From contig NZ_CP017076.1 in assembly GCF_001742225.1 (NCBI RefSeq), positions 62,001-126,000 on the forward strand: 64,000 nucleotides of DNA. Direction: 5' to 3'. This DNA comes from Novosphingobium resinovorum. Its GTDB lineage: Bacteria > Pseudomonadota > Alphaproteobacteria > Sphingomonadales > Sphingomonadaceae. This document shows positions 8,939 through 16,158 of this stretch, piece after piece. The notes beneath the pieces were generated by a model. That model searched no databases. It saw only the letters and a list, made by a program, of their open reading frames with translations, and was not told where the DNA came from. Position 1 is the first letter of the stretch; each line of letters opens with the position of its first letter. Position numbers and translations under genes: made by a program.

Positions 8939-9718
8939 ATGAAATTCGTTCATCTCAAAGCCGTTGTTGGCGCCATGGCCGTTTCCTTCGCTCTCGCGGG
9001 GACCGCACAGGCGCAGATCGTTTCCGATACGAGCGACTCGGCAAAGGTCCAGATCGGCGTCAGCAACGTCCCGTTTGGGCCTCATACGATCGGGAAGGTC
9101 GGAATCTCCGTTCCGGCTATCGGGCCCGGCACTTTTTTCGTCGATTTCGAAGGTCTGCAGGGGACGGCTACGCCGACAGCCAACATCGTGACCACGGTAG
9201 ACAACCCGACCGGCACCACCACCGATCATTCGAAATATGGTCGTTTCGATTTCTCGAAGGTCGATGGTTATGACGTTTACTACGGCGAATGGAGCCAGAC
9301 CGGCAGCGCATCGGCCGGCGACCACACCGTCTATTTCGGCGGCACCGGCGCCTCGACGAACGCAGCCGTGAATGCGCTCACCGGGACGGCGGTCAACTAT
9401 AACGTCTACGGTGTGAGCAACTATGTCGGGAATGGTCAGCTGAGCGGGACTTTCACCGCAAACTTTGTCGACGACACGCTGACCGGCTCGATTCAGTCGG
9501 CCAACTACAAGGTCGATATCGGCACGGCCGACATCCTGGGCTCGACGATCACCGGCGTTGACGCGCAAGCGTTCAACCTTTCCACCAGTGCCACGGTGCC
9601 GGTCGCCAGCAGCGGTATCGTGAGCGGCCAGTTCTTCGGGTCTACGGCCCAGGCGCTGGCTGGCATCGTGGAGTTCAGCAGCAGCCAGTACGATACCGCC
9701 TTTGGCGGCAAGCAGTGA
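8939..9718 (+). CDS. Hemophilin-like secreted hemophore (Slam substrate)
   Basis: 259 residues from the ATG at 8939, which has a good AGGAGAA ribosome site. Residues 1-25 form a Sec signal peptide ending 'AGTAQA'; there is no lipobox cysteine, so it is soluble rather than a lipoprotein. The C-terminal half is a Gly/Thr/Ser-rich beta domain ending with 'SSGIVSGQFFGSTAQALAG' and 'YDTAFGGKQ'. This is the GxFFGxxAxxLxG pattern of the small 8-strand barrels in TbpB-like and hemophilin-like Slam/type XI substrates. It lies between the receptor and the Slam gene, as hemophilin genes do. The role (binding heme outside the cell and handing it to the receptor) is inferred from architecture and neighbours. 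Heme ligands are not identifiable by eye. Confidence 0.8.
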   Translation: MKFVHLKAVVGAMAVSFALAGTAQAQIVSDTSDSAKVQIGVSNVPFGPHTIGKVGISVPAIGPGTFFVDFEGLQGTATPTANIVTTVDNPTGTTTDHSKYGRFDFSKVDGYDVYYGEWSQTGSASAGDHTVYFGGTGASTNAAVNALTGTAVNYNVYGVSNYVGNGQLSGTFTANFVDDTLTGSIQSANYKVDIGTADILGSTITGVDAQAFNLSTSATVPVASSGIVSGQFFGSTAQALAGIVEFSSSQYDTAFGGKQ

Positions 9719-9807
9719 TCGCGCATCTGTGAACACCGAGGTCAGGGCCGGGCTTTCCCGGCTCTGGCCTCTCTTGCGCGAAATCGCCGCAGAGATCGAA
9801 GCCTAAC

Positions 9808-11325
9808 ATGCCGATTTTGAATTTTGCCATTGCATCGCGTTGTCGAACGGGTCTGACAACGCTTCTGTGTGCCGCCGCTCCATGCGTTTCGGTCCCTGTT
9901 CTGGCACAGAGCACAGCGGAACAGGATACCAGGCTGCGCCTTGATCAGGAGTTGCAGGGGCAGGAGCGCAAGACAGAGTCCCGGCTTCTCGAAGATGCCG
10001 ACGCGCTGGACGGGCCCCCGACGTCGCTGGAAATCGACGGCAAGACTTACGCGGTCGGCGATAATGTCGATGAGATGGGACAGGCCCTCTATATTGCGAT
10101 CCGGCGCCGCATATGGAGCGAGGCTCGCCGTTTTCTGACGGCCTATGAGGGATACACAGATCGTGATCCCAAACTCGTGCTTTTCGCCAAGGGCGCGCTT
10201 GCGCGCCAGGATCGCAAGCTGGGTGAAGCCGAACGGCATTATCGTGCACTGGTGGAGCTCGACCCCGATCTCATGTCGGGCCAACTAGAACTGGCGCGGG
10301 TCTTGTTCGAAAACCGCAAGGACCGTGAAGCGCAGGACGCCTTCCGGCAGGTGCGCGAACGCCTGGTTGTCGATGGCGACAGATCGACGGGGGTGGTCCG
10401 TACCGTAGACGCCTTTCTCCTGGCGTTGAGACAGCGGCGGGGCTGGCAAGGCAATATCGCCATAGGCCCCAGCTACAGCACCAATCTCAATCAATCGTCC
10501 GAAAGCTACACCTGCCTGCTGGCGACCAGCGACGGCACTTGCCTGTTCGACCGGCAGTTGCCCGATGCGGTAAAGGCCATGGGGATCAGTTTCGAAGGCT
10601 CGCTCAACCGCAGCATTCCGATATCGGGCCATCACGGTTTGCGCGCCCGCGCGCTCCTTTTCGGCGATGTGTACCCAAGTGAACATGAGTACTCGCAAGC
10701 CAGCCTCATCATGCGGCTTGGCTACCAATATCAGTCTGCGCGTGACACGTTCTCGCTGTCGCCATCCTTTGACATTGGGACGTTAGGTTCATCCGTCCTC
10801 TACGATGCCTGGGGCGCAAATGCCGAGTGGCAGCATACCCTGTCCCGTAAAGTACTGCTCCGGCTTGAGGGCAATTATCGCGACTATCGCTACCGGCAGC
10901 GCGGTTTCAGTTCCCAGGATGGCCCGCTCATCGATACCAGCCTGACCGCGTGGTATACGCCGGCGCCGGGATGGACGGTGTTTGGCGGCCCGGATCTTGC
11001 CGTGAAGGACACTCCGGCGGCCACCAACGCCTACCGGCAATGGGGCGGGCGCTTGGGGATCGGCAGGACGCTAGGCAAAAGCGCCAGCCTTCTTCTTCTC
11101 GGTTCCTACCGGCATCGCGATAACCGCGCCTATAGCGCCGTCTTCGCCGCCAAGCGGAGCGATGACCAGTTCAATGCCACGGCGATCGCGCGCTTCCCCG
11201 GTTTCGCTTTCGCCGGGCTGACGCCTGAGGTTGTGTTCCAGCACAATCGCGTCGAAAGCAACATCGACTGGCTCTATTCCTACAAGCGCACCACCGCCAG
11301 CGTGAGGCTGAGCCGTGCGTTCTAG
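9808..11325 (+). CDS. Slam-family outer-membrane secretion protein (type XI, DUF560)
   Basis: 505 residues. Signal peptide to about residue 34 ('VPVLAQ'). A periplasmic TPR-like domain (about 80-210) contains 'RHYRALVELDPDLMSGQLEL' and 'ARVLFENRKDREAQDAFRQV'. A 14-strand-type beta barrel fills the rest, starting at 'GNIAIGPSYSTNLNQSS' and finishing 'NIDWLYSYKRTTASVRLSRAF'. TPR plus barrel with the N-R-E-SN-x-x-YSY-R end is characteristic of surface lipoprotein assembly modulators (Slam), which carry TbpB-like or hemophilin proteins across the outer membrane. The neighbouring hemophilin-like protein is the evident client. This is the equivalent of HsmA in the Acinetobacter hemophilin locus. 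Confidence 0.88.
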   Translation: MPILNFAIASRCRTGLTTLLCAAAPCVSVPVLAQSTAEQDTRLRLDQELQGQERKTESRLLEDADALDGPPTSLEIDGKTYAVGDNVDEMGQALYIAIRRRIWSEARRFLTAYEGYTDRDPKLVLFAKGALARQDRKLGEAERHYRALVELDPDLMSGQLELARVLFENRKDREAQDAFRQVRERLVVDGDRSTGVVRTVDAFLLALRQRRGWQGNIAIGPSYSTNLNQSSESYTCLLATSDGTCLFDRQLPDAVKAMGISFEGSLNRSIPISGHHGLRARALLFGDVYPSEHEYSQASLIMRLGYQYQSARDTFSLSPSFDIGTLGSSVLYDAWGANAEWQHTLSRKVLLRLEGNYRDYRYRQRGFSSQDGPLIDTSLTAWYTPAPGWTVFGGPDLAVKDTPAATNAYRQWGGRLGIGRTLGKSASLLLLGSYRHRDNRAYSAVFAAKRSDDQFNATAIARFPGFAFAGLTPEVVFQHNRVESNIDWLYSYKRTTASVRLSRAF

Positions 11326-11508
11326 CTCTCCCGATGCGCCATTCCGAAATCGGGCAGAAGGCCGATGTTCGGGCCCTTCCCGCGCGGAACCATCTTCCCC
11401 CCGATCCGAGCTTCACACCCTCATCGGAGACGATCGGAAAGGGGGGCGAAAAGCAGGGCCGCCCCGGTATCCTGCTCATCAGACAATCAACCAGGCAGGG
11501 AATTGCCC

Positions 11509-12114
11509 ATGACCGTAGCGACGACCGAACATCCCATTGATGAGCAGAGCCGCGCCAAGCGGCTCAAGGCCTTTACCCGCGGTGTCCATGAGGGTGTGGA
11601 CCACTCGATCATGTCCGGGTTCTCCTTCGCCAGCCTTGAACGTTACAAGCGCTTTCTGGGCATCCAGTACCTGTTCCACCGGGACGTGGCGGCTCTCTAC
11701 GCGCAACCGCACCTTCAGGTGGCCTTTCCGGACCTCATGAAGCGTTGCCGTCTCCCGCTTGTCGTGGCGGACATGGAGGATCTTGATGTTGCAGCGCCCA
11801 TATCAGGGGCGCCCAGTTTTGCTGTCGACACGCTGCTTGACCTGGGAACCGCGCTGGGCTGGCTTTACGTCGCCGAAGGTTCGAACATGGGGGCAGCGCT
11901 GCTCCGCAAGGAAGCGCAGAAGCTGGGGCTGTCCGACGATCACGGTGCGCGGCATCTCGCGCCCGCAACGGAGGGCCCGGCCGCGCATTGGCGCGCGTTC
12001 ACCTCCGCCCTTGATGCCGTGATCCTGACCGATGCGCAGGAAGGGGATGTCAATGAAGGCGCGCTGGCGGCTTTCGCGCGGGTACAGGCGCATGTCGATG
12101 CCCGTCTTGGCTGA
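11509..12114 (+). CDS. hemO: Biliverdin-producing heme oxygenase, HemO type
   Basis: 201 residues, the usual bacterial length. His27 in 'RGVHEGVDHSIMS' aligns with the proximal heme ligand of Neisseria HemO. The later block 'GWLYVAEGSNMGAALLRKEA' and 'HGARHLAPATEGPAAHWRAF' contains the distal-helix glycines and is strikingly HemO-like. It oxidises heme to biliverdin, CO and Fe2+ in the cytoplasm with electrons from a reductase not seen here. It follows the Slam gene by 183 bp with no obvious terminator, so it is probably in the same heme operon and releases iron from imported heme. Confidence 0.92.
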   Translation: MTVATTEHPIDEQSRAKRLKAFTRGVHEGVDHSIMSGFSFASLERYKRFLGIQYLFHRDVAALYAQPHLQVAFPDLMKRCRLPLVVADMEDLDVAAPISGAPSFAVDTLLDLGTALGWLYVAEGSNMGAALLRKEAQKLGLSDDHGARHLAPATEGPAAHWRAFTSALDAVILTDAQEGDVNEGALAAFARVQAHVDARLG

Positions 12115-12520
12115 GGCAACGCACCACGAACTCCTCCGGCGCGGACGGGCAGCCCGCGCCGGATGGCTCGTCCTGGCTTTGATGCTCGTTGCCCTTGGCT
12201 TCATCGGCATCTTCGTGCCGCTGCTTCCCACGACTGATTTTCTTTTGTTGGCGCTGCCCTGTTTTGCACGCTCGTCCCCTCAGCTGGAAGCCTGGTTGCT
12301 CAATCATCCTCGTTTCGGGCCGGGGCTACGCGCATGGCGCAAGGAGCGCGCGGTACCACGCCGCGCCAAGATCGCGGCATGCGCGGGCATGGCGGCAGGG
12401 TTCGGATTGTTCTGGTTCCACGTCCGGCCGGGTCCGCCTTTGTCTGGAGCAATCCTGGCATTCCTGTTGTTCTGGGCATCATGGATCGTTCGGCGACCGG
12501 AGCTAGGAGAGCGACCATGA
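12092..12520 (+). CDS. DUF454 (YbaN-like) small inner-membrane protein
   Basis: About 142 residues. The start is one of two ATGs (12092 or 12098) that overlap the end of hemO, so translation is coupled. It contains 'GFIGIFVPLLPTTDFLLLAL', 'CFARSSPQLEAWLLNHPRFG' and 'AKIAACAGMAAG', the standard DUF454 core (G..G..LP..PTT.F.L.A..CF..SS), with three or four membrane segments. Biochemical function is unknown. DUF454 genes are, to my knowledge, often found near heme-uptake genes in other proteobacteria, and the overlap here ties it to heme use. Confidence 0.85.
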   Translation: MSMPVLAEATHHELLRRGRAARAGWLVLALMLVALGFIGIFVPLLPTTDFLLLALPCFARSSPQLEAWLLNHPRFGPGLRAWRKERAVPRRAKIAACAGMAAGFGLFWFHVRPGPPLSGAILAFLLFWASWIVRRPELGERP

Positions 12521-13205
12521 GGCCGGGACGCTATCGCAGAGCCCAGCGTGAAACAAACAATGGCGAAACGCCTGTCTCTGAAGGCCATATTGCCTTCCGG
12601 CCCTATTATCCCGATCGACCCAGGCAAAGGAGCGACGCGATCGGATCGGCAGCGTCAGGCGTTCGGTTCGAAGAGGTGCCGTGCACTTACGCGCGCTATT
12701 GTGAGCAACCGATGGACTGGCGCACGCGTCTCGCCGGTTTCGGGAGCACGGCATCTCTGTTCGCGCTCATGCTAGCCGCAGCCTTGTTCACATGGAAGGC
12801 GGTTCGCTCGCCGGTTGTCTCGACGACACGACCGCTCACGGTCATGGAACTGGCTCCGCTGGCCGCGCCGGCAGAGCCTGTCCGGGAAGTCGCCCCTGGT
12901 CCGCAGCAGGTCGAGAGCCAAGAGGCGCGACCCGTTGTAAAGCCCGACATCGTGATTCCGACGCCCCTGATCCGGCTCGTCCCGCCACCCCTGTCGGCTA
13001 CAGAAACGCACGAGCCGCTTGTCGAGGTGATTGATCCTGGTCCACCGGTTCCCGAAACCACCGCTCCCAAGAATATCGTCGCGCCCACACCCGCAAGCCG
13101 GGTTTCCAACAACGCGCAGCCCAACTGGGAGGGGCAGATACTGGCGCACCTGGAGCGGTTCCGCCGTTATCCAGCGCGCGCGCGCGCGGCTCGCCACCAA
13201 GGGAC
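12517..13205 (+). pseudogene. tonB: Energy transducer TonB, C-terminal domain truncated by IS21-family insertion
   Basis: Starts with ATGA overlap on the DUF454 gene. The product has a cytoplasmic N-terminus, one membrane segment ('FGSTASLFALMLAAALF', residues 75-91), and a Pro-rich periplasmic spacer. It then begins the TonB C-terminal domain with 'NWEGQILAHLERFRRYPARA', after which normal TonB proteins continue about 60-70 residues. The coding sequence enters the IS21-type left end at about 13206 and stops at 13269. The missing C-terminal half, which contacts the TonB box, is not found beyond the IS. The dedicated heme TonB is therefore probably inactive, and another TonB would have to serve the receptor. 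The real start could be later (ATG 12712). Confidence 0.82.
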
Positions 13206-13310
13206 TGAGAACGGCGGAGCAATATTCGGCCACGCTAGCGGCGGGATAGTCCTGCTGCGGGCGGCGTAAAAGTCGTCCACCTTGAAGCCTTTCTGCCAAG
13301 TCAGGGAGGT

Positions 13311-14819
13311 GTGGGGATCTACAGCGTGGAACTTTATCTTCAGGTCCGTTTGGCTTGCGCGGATGGCATGAGCCAACGGGCGGCGGCGAAGCGTTTCAAT
13401 GTGTCGCGCGATACGGTGCGCAAGATGCTGTCGTTTTCATCGCCGCCGGGTTACCGGCGTCAGTCTGCACCGCAGCGCCCGAAGCTGGACGGGTTTGTGG
13501 GGATCATCGATGGATGGCTTGAGGGGGATCGCGGTGTCCCGCGCAAGCAGCGCCATACGGCGAAGCGGGTATTCGACCGTTTGCGCACCGAACATGGTTT
13601 TACCGGCGGCTATACGATCATCAAGGATTACATCCGGGAGCGCGAGCAACGCAGCCGGGAGATGTTCGTGCCGCTGGCGCACCCGGCGGGAGATGCGCAG
13701 GCCGATTTCGGGGAAGCGCTGGTGGAGATCGGCGGGGTGGAGCAAAAGGCTTACTTCTTCGCGCTCGATCTGCCGCACAGTGATGCCTGCTATGTGCGAG
13801 CCTATCCGGCGGCGGTGGCGGAGGCCTGGGTGGACGGACATGTCCATGCCTTCGCGTTCTTCGGCGCGGTGCCGCGCTCGATCGTCTATGACAACGATCG
13901 CTGCCTGGTGGCGAAGATCCTGCCAGACGGCACGCGCAAGCGTGCCACGCTGTTCAGCGCTTTCCTGTCGCATTACGTGATCCGCGACCGCTATGCCCGC
14001 CCGGGCAAGGGGAACGAGAAAGGCAATGTGGAAGGGCTGGTTGGTTACTGCCGCCGCAATTTCATGGTGCCGATCCCGAAGTTCCCGACCTGGGAGGCGT
14101 TCAACCTGTGGCTGGAGGAGCAATGCCGCAGGCGCCAGCAGGACAAGGTGCGCGGGGAGAGCGAGACGATCGGTGAGCGCTTGCAGCGCGATTTGGCGGC
14201 GATGCAGCCTCTGCCCGCTACACCCTTCGAGGCCTGCGATCAGACCGGGGGGCGGGTCTCCTCGCAATCCCTGGTGCGCTACAGGACCAACGATTATTCG
14301 GTTCCGGTGGCCTGGGGCCATCAGGAAGTCTGGATCAGGGCCTATGTCGATGCGGTGGTGATCGGATGCCGCAGCGAGGTCATCGCCCGTCACCCGCGTT
14401 GCCATGCCCGCGAGGAGGTTATCTTCGACCCGCTCCATTATCTCCCGCTGATTGAGCAGAAGATCAACGCATTCGACCAGGCGGCCCCTTTGCAGGGCTG
14501 GGACCTGCCCGAAGCGTTCGGGACGCTCCAGCGGTTGATGGAAGGGCGCATGCACAAACATGGCAGGCGCGAATATGTACAGGTGCTGCGCCTGCTGGAA
14601 ACGTTCACCATCGCCGATCTCCAGGCGGCGGTGGAACAGGCCATCGACCTTGGCGCCATCGGCTTCGATGCCGTCAGGCACCTGGTCCTGTGCCGGGTCG
14701 AACGCGTGCCGCCCAGGCTGGACCTGGACGTCTATCCCTTCCTGCCACGCACGACGGTCGAGAAGACCTTTGCCAGAGCCTATATGAGCCTGCTGTCCGA
14801 CAGGCAGGAGGCCGCATGA
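13311..14819 (+). CDS. istA: IS21-family transposase IstA
   Basis: 502 residues, the typical length, from a GTG at 13311 with AGGGAGG just upstream. An N-terminal helix-turn-helix ('MSQRAAAKRFNVSRDTVRKM', residues 20-39) is followed by the DDE integrase core. Likely catalytic residues are D132 in 'GDAQADFGEA', D194 in 'SIVYDNDRC' and E241 in 'EKGNVEGLVGYCRRN'. No frameshift is visible, so the element may still be active. The stop overlaps the istB start (ATGA). Confidence 0.92.
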   Translation: MGIYSVELYLQVRLACADGMSQRAAAKRFNVSRDTVRKMLSFSSPPGYRRQSAPQRPKLDGFVGIIDGWLEGDRGVPRKQRHTAKRVFDRLRTEHGFTGGYTIIKDYIREREQRSREMFVPLAHPAGDAQADFGEALVEIGGVEQKAYFFALDLPHSDACYVRAYPAAVAEAWVDGHVHAFAFFGAVPRSIVYDNDRCLVAKILPDGTRKRATLFSAFLSHYVIRDRYARPGKGNEKGNVEGLVGYCRRNFMVPIPKFPTWEAFNLWLEEQCRRRQQDKVRGESETIGERLQRDLAAMQPLPATPFEACDQTGGRVSSQSLVRYRTNDYSVPVAWGHQEVWIRAYVDAVVIGCRSEVIARHPRCHAREEVIFDPLHYLPLIEQKINAFDQAAPLQGWDLPEAFGTLQRLMEGRMHKHGRREYVQVLRLLETFTIADLQAAVEQAIDLGAIGFDAVRHLVLCRVERVPPRLDLDVYPFLPRTTVEKTFARAYMSLLSDRQEAA

Positions 14820-15583
14820 GCGATCAGGCACCGGAGATTCTTCTCGCTCACCATCTCAAGGCACTCAAGCTGCCTACGTGCCTGCGAGAGCATCACAAGC
14901 TCGCCCGGCAATGTGCCGCTGAAGGCGTCGATCATATCCGCTTCCTCGCCCGTCTCGTCGAGATGGAGATGATCGACAGGGAGCGTCGTATGGTCGAGCG
15001 GCGCATCAAGGCCGCGCGCTTCCCCGCCGTCAAAAGCCTCGACAGCTTCGACTTCGCCGCTATCCCCAGGCTCAACAAGATGCAGGTGCTCGAGATGGCG
15101 CGCTGCGAGTGGATCGAGCGGCGTGAGAACGCCATCGCTCTGGGGCCATCGGGCACCGGCAAGACGCACGTAGCTTTGGGGCTCGGGCTGGCAGCATGCC
15201 AGAAAGGACTGTCGGTGGGCTTCACCACTGCGGCGGCGCTGGTCAGCGAGATGATGGAGGCGCGCGACGAGCGGCGTCTCCTGCGCTTCCAGAAGCAGAT
15301 GGCCGGATACAAGCTGCTCATCATTGACGAACTGGGCTTCGTACCGCTCTCCAAGACCGGTGCCGAACTGTTGTTCGAGCTGATCTCCCAGCGCTATGAG
15401 CGCGGCTCCACCTTGATCACCAGCAACCTGCCCTTCGACGAATGGACTGAAACCTTCGGATCCGAGCGCCTCACAGGCGCGCTCCTCGATCGTCTGACCC
15501 ATCACGTCAGCATCCTCGAGATGAACGGCGAAAGCTATCGCCTCGCTCACAGCCGGGCCCGAAAGGCCAAAACCAGACCCTGA
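14816..15583 (+). CDS. istB: IS21-family helper ATPase IstB
   Basis: 255 residues. AAA+-type helper of the IstA transposase with Walker A 'GPSGTGKT' (residues 110-117), Walker B 'LLIIDELG' and sensor-like 'LITSNLPFDEW'. The ATGA overlap with istA is the family norm. It is apparently intact. Confidence 0.93.
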   Translation: MSDQAPEILLAHHLKALKLPTCLREHHKLARQCAAEGVDHIRFLARLVEMEMIDRERRMVERRIKAARFPAVKSLDSFDFAAIPRLNKMQVLEMARCEWIERRENAIALGPSGTGKTHVALGLGLAACQKGLSVGFTTAAALVSEMMEARDERRLLRFQKQMAGYKLLIIDELGFVPLSKTGAELLFELISQRYERGSTLITSNLPFDEWTETFGSERLTGALLDRLTHHVSILEMNGESYRLAHSRARKAKTRP

Positions 15584-15594
15584 AAATCAAGCCA

Positions 15595-15647
15595 ATGCCG
15601 GGGGGAGTGGCCTTCGGGCTACGCCCTCACGCCACTCCCCCCGGCAT
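15595..15647. terminator. Perfect 17-bp inverted repeat after istB
   Basis: Arms at 15595-15611 and 15631-15647 are exact reverse complements (ATGCCGGGGGGAGTGGC and its complement), with a 19-base loop that itself contains a short CGGGCT/AGCCC-like pairing. It begins 12 bases after the istB stop. It would form a very stable hairpin that could stop transcription leaving the IS, although no T-tract follows. Confidence 0.55.
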
Positions 15648-15706
15648 GTAACACCGTGGCCTGGTTTTACGCCGCCGAATGGCCGACTTTTGCTCCGCCG
15701 TTGACA

Positions 15707-16158
15707 CTATCGTGTGCATCACCAGCTGGTCCGCGATGGCGGCCGACGATGGTTCATTGGGCGAGGCGTTGTCGTCTGACATCAGTGGTATCTCGTTCAT
15801 GCGAACTGGCGATTTCTGCCGATTGCTGCGTTTGGCACGTGCACAACATGCGGGCTCCCCCCTTCTTATGCAGCACGTCCCTTTCCATGCCAGCTCAACC
15901 TGGCTGAAACTTGTGGGCATGGTCGAATTCCGGTGCCATTATAACGGCCGATCTAATTTGAAAATGCTGCATAGTCCGTATCCATCGCCATAATCATTGA
16001 GAAATGTAACGACTGGCCTACTTGTAAACCAGTTATCTTGTGATAGGTTGAGTCGCAGTTCGCGCACTGCCTTCTGGCCAAAAAATCAATCGCGCGGACC
16101 AGGAGAGCCTTCATCCGGCGACAAAGCCGGAAAGGAATGATGTCGGAGGGGACACCAA
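15707..16158. other. Unassigned 452-bp leader between the IS and a TonB receptor
   Basis: No convincing gene. Short frames exist on both strands but lack recognisable domains. A minus-strand frame from ATG at 15800 into the IS end could be the first ~31 codons of a gene destroyed by the insertion, but this is weak. The region should carry the promoter of the receptor gene at 16159. An imperfect inverted repeat ACTTG-TAAA-CCAGT (16020-16033) is the only operator-like signal I noticed. It differs from the TGACC-N4-GGTCA sites of the right half. Confidence 0.4.

Larger units (their letters stand above)
13206..15706 (+). mobile_element. IS21-family insertion sequence (about 2.5 kb)
   Basis: Contains istA and istB in the usual overlapping order. 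The left end (from TGAGAACGGCGGAGCAA at 13206) and the right end (reverse complement TGTCAACGGCGGAGCAA, ending at 15706) are inverted repeats. A second shared block (GGCGGCGTAAAA) lies inside both ends, typical of IS21 multiple terminal repeats. Flanking bases (…AGGGAC left, CTATCG… right) do not form a target duplication. The element may therefore have caused a deletion, or the two ends may derive from different copies. Confidence 0.85.

Noticed and set aside
15679..15993. A 104-codon plus-strand frame starting in the IS21 right end
   Set aside because: It begins inside the IS terminus, lacks a ribosome site and any recognisable motif; a minus-strand alternative is equally unconvincing.
16020..16033. 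ACTTG-TAAA-CCAGT as a member of the pathway operator family
   Set aside because: Arms differ from TGACC/GGTCA at most positions and no second copy was found; kept only as a note on the leader region.
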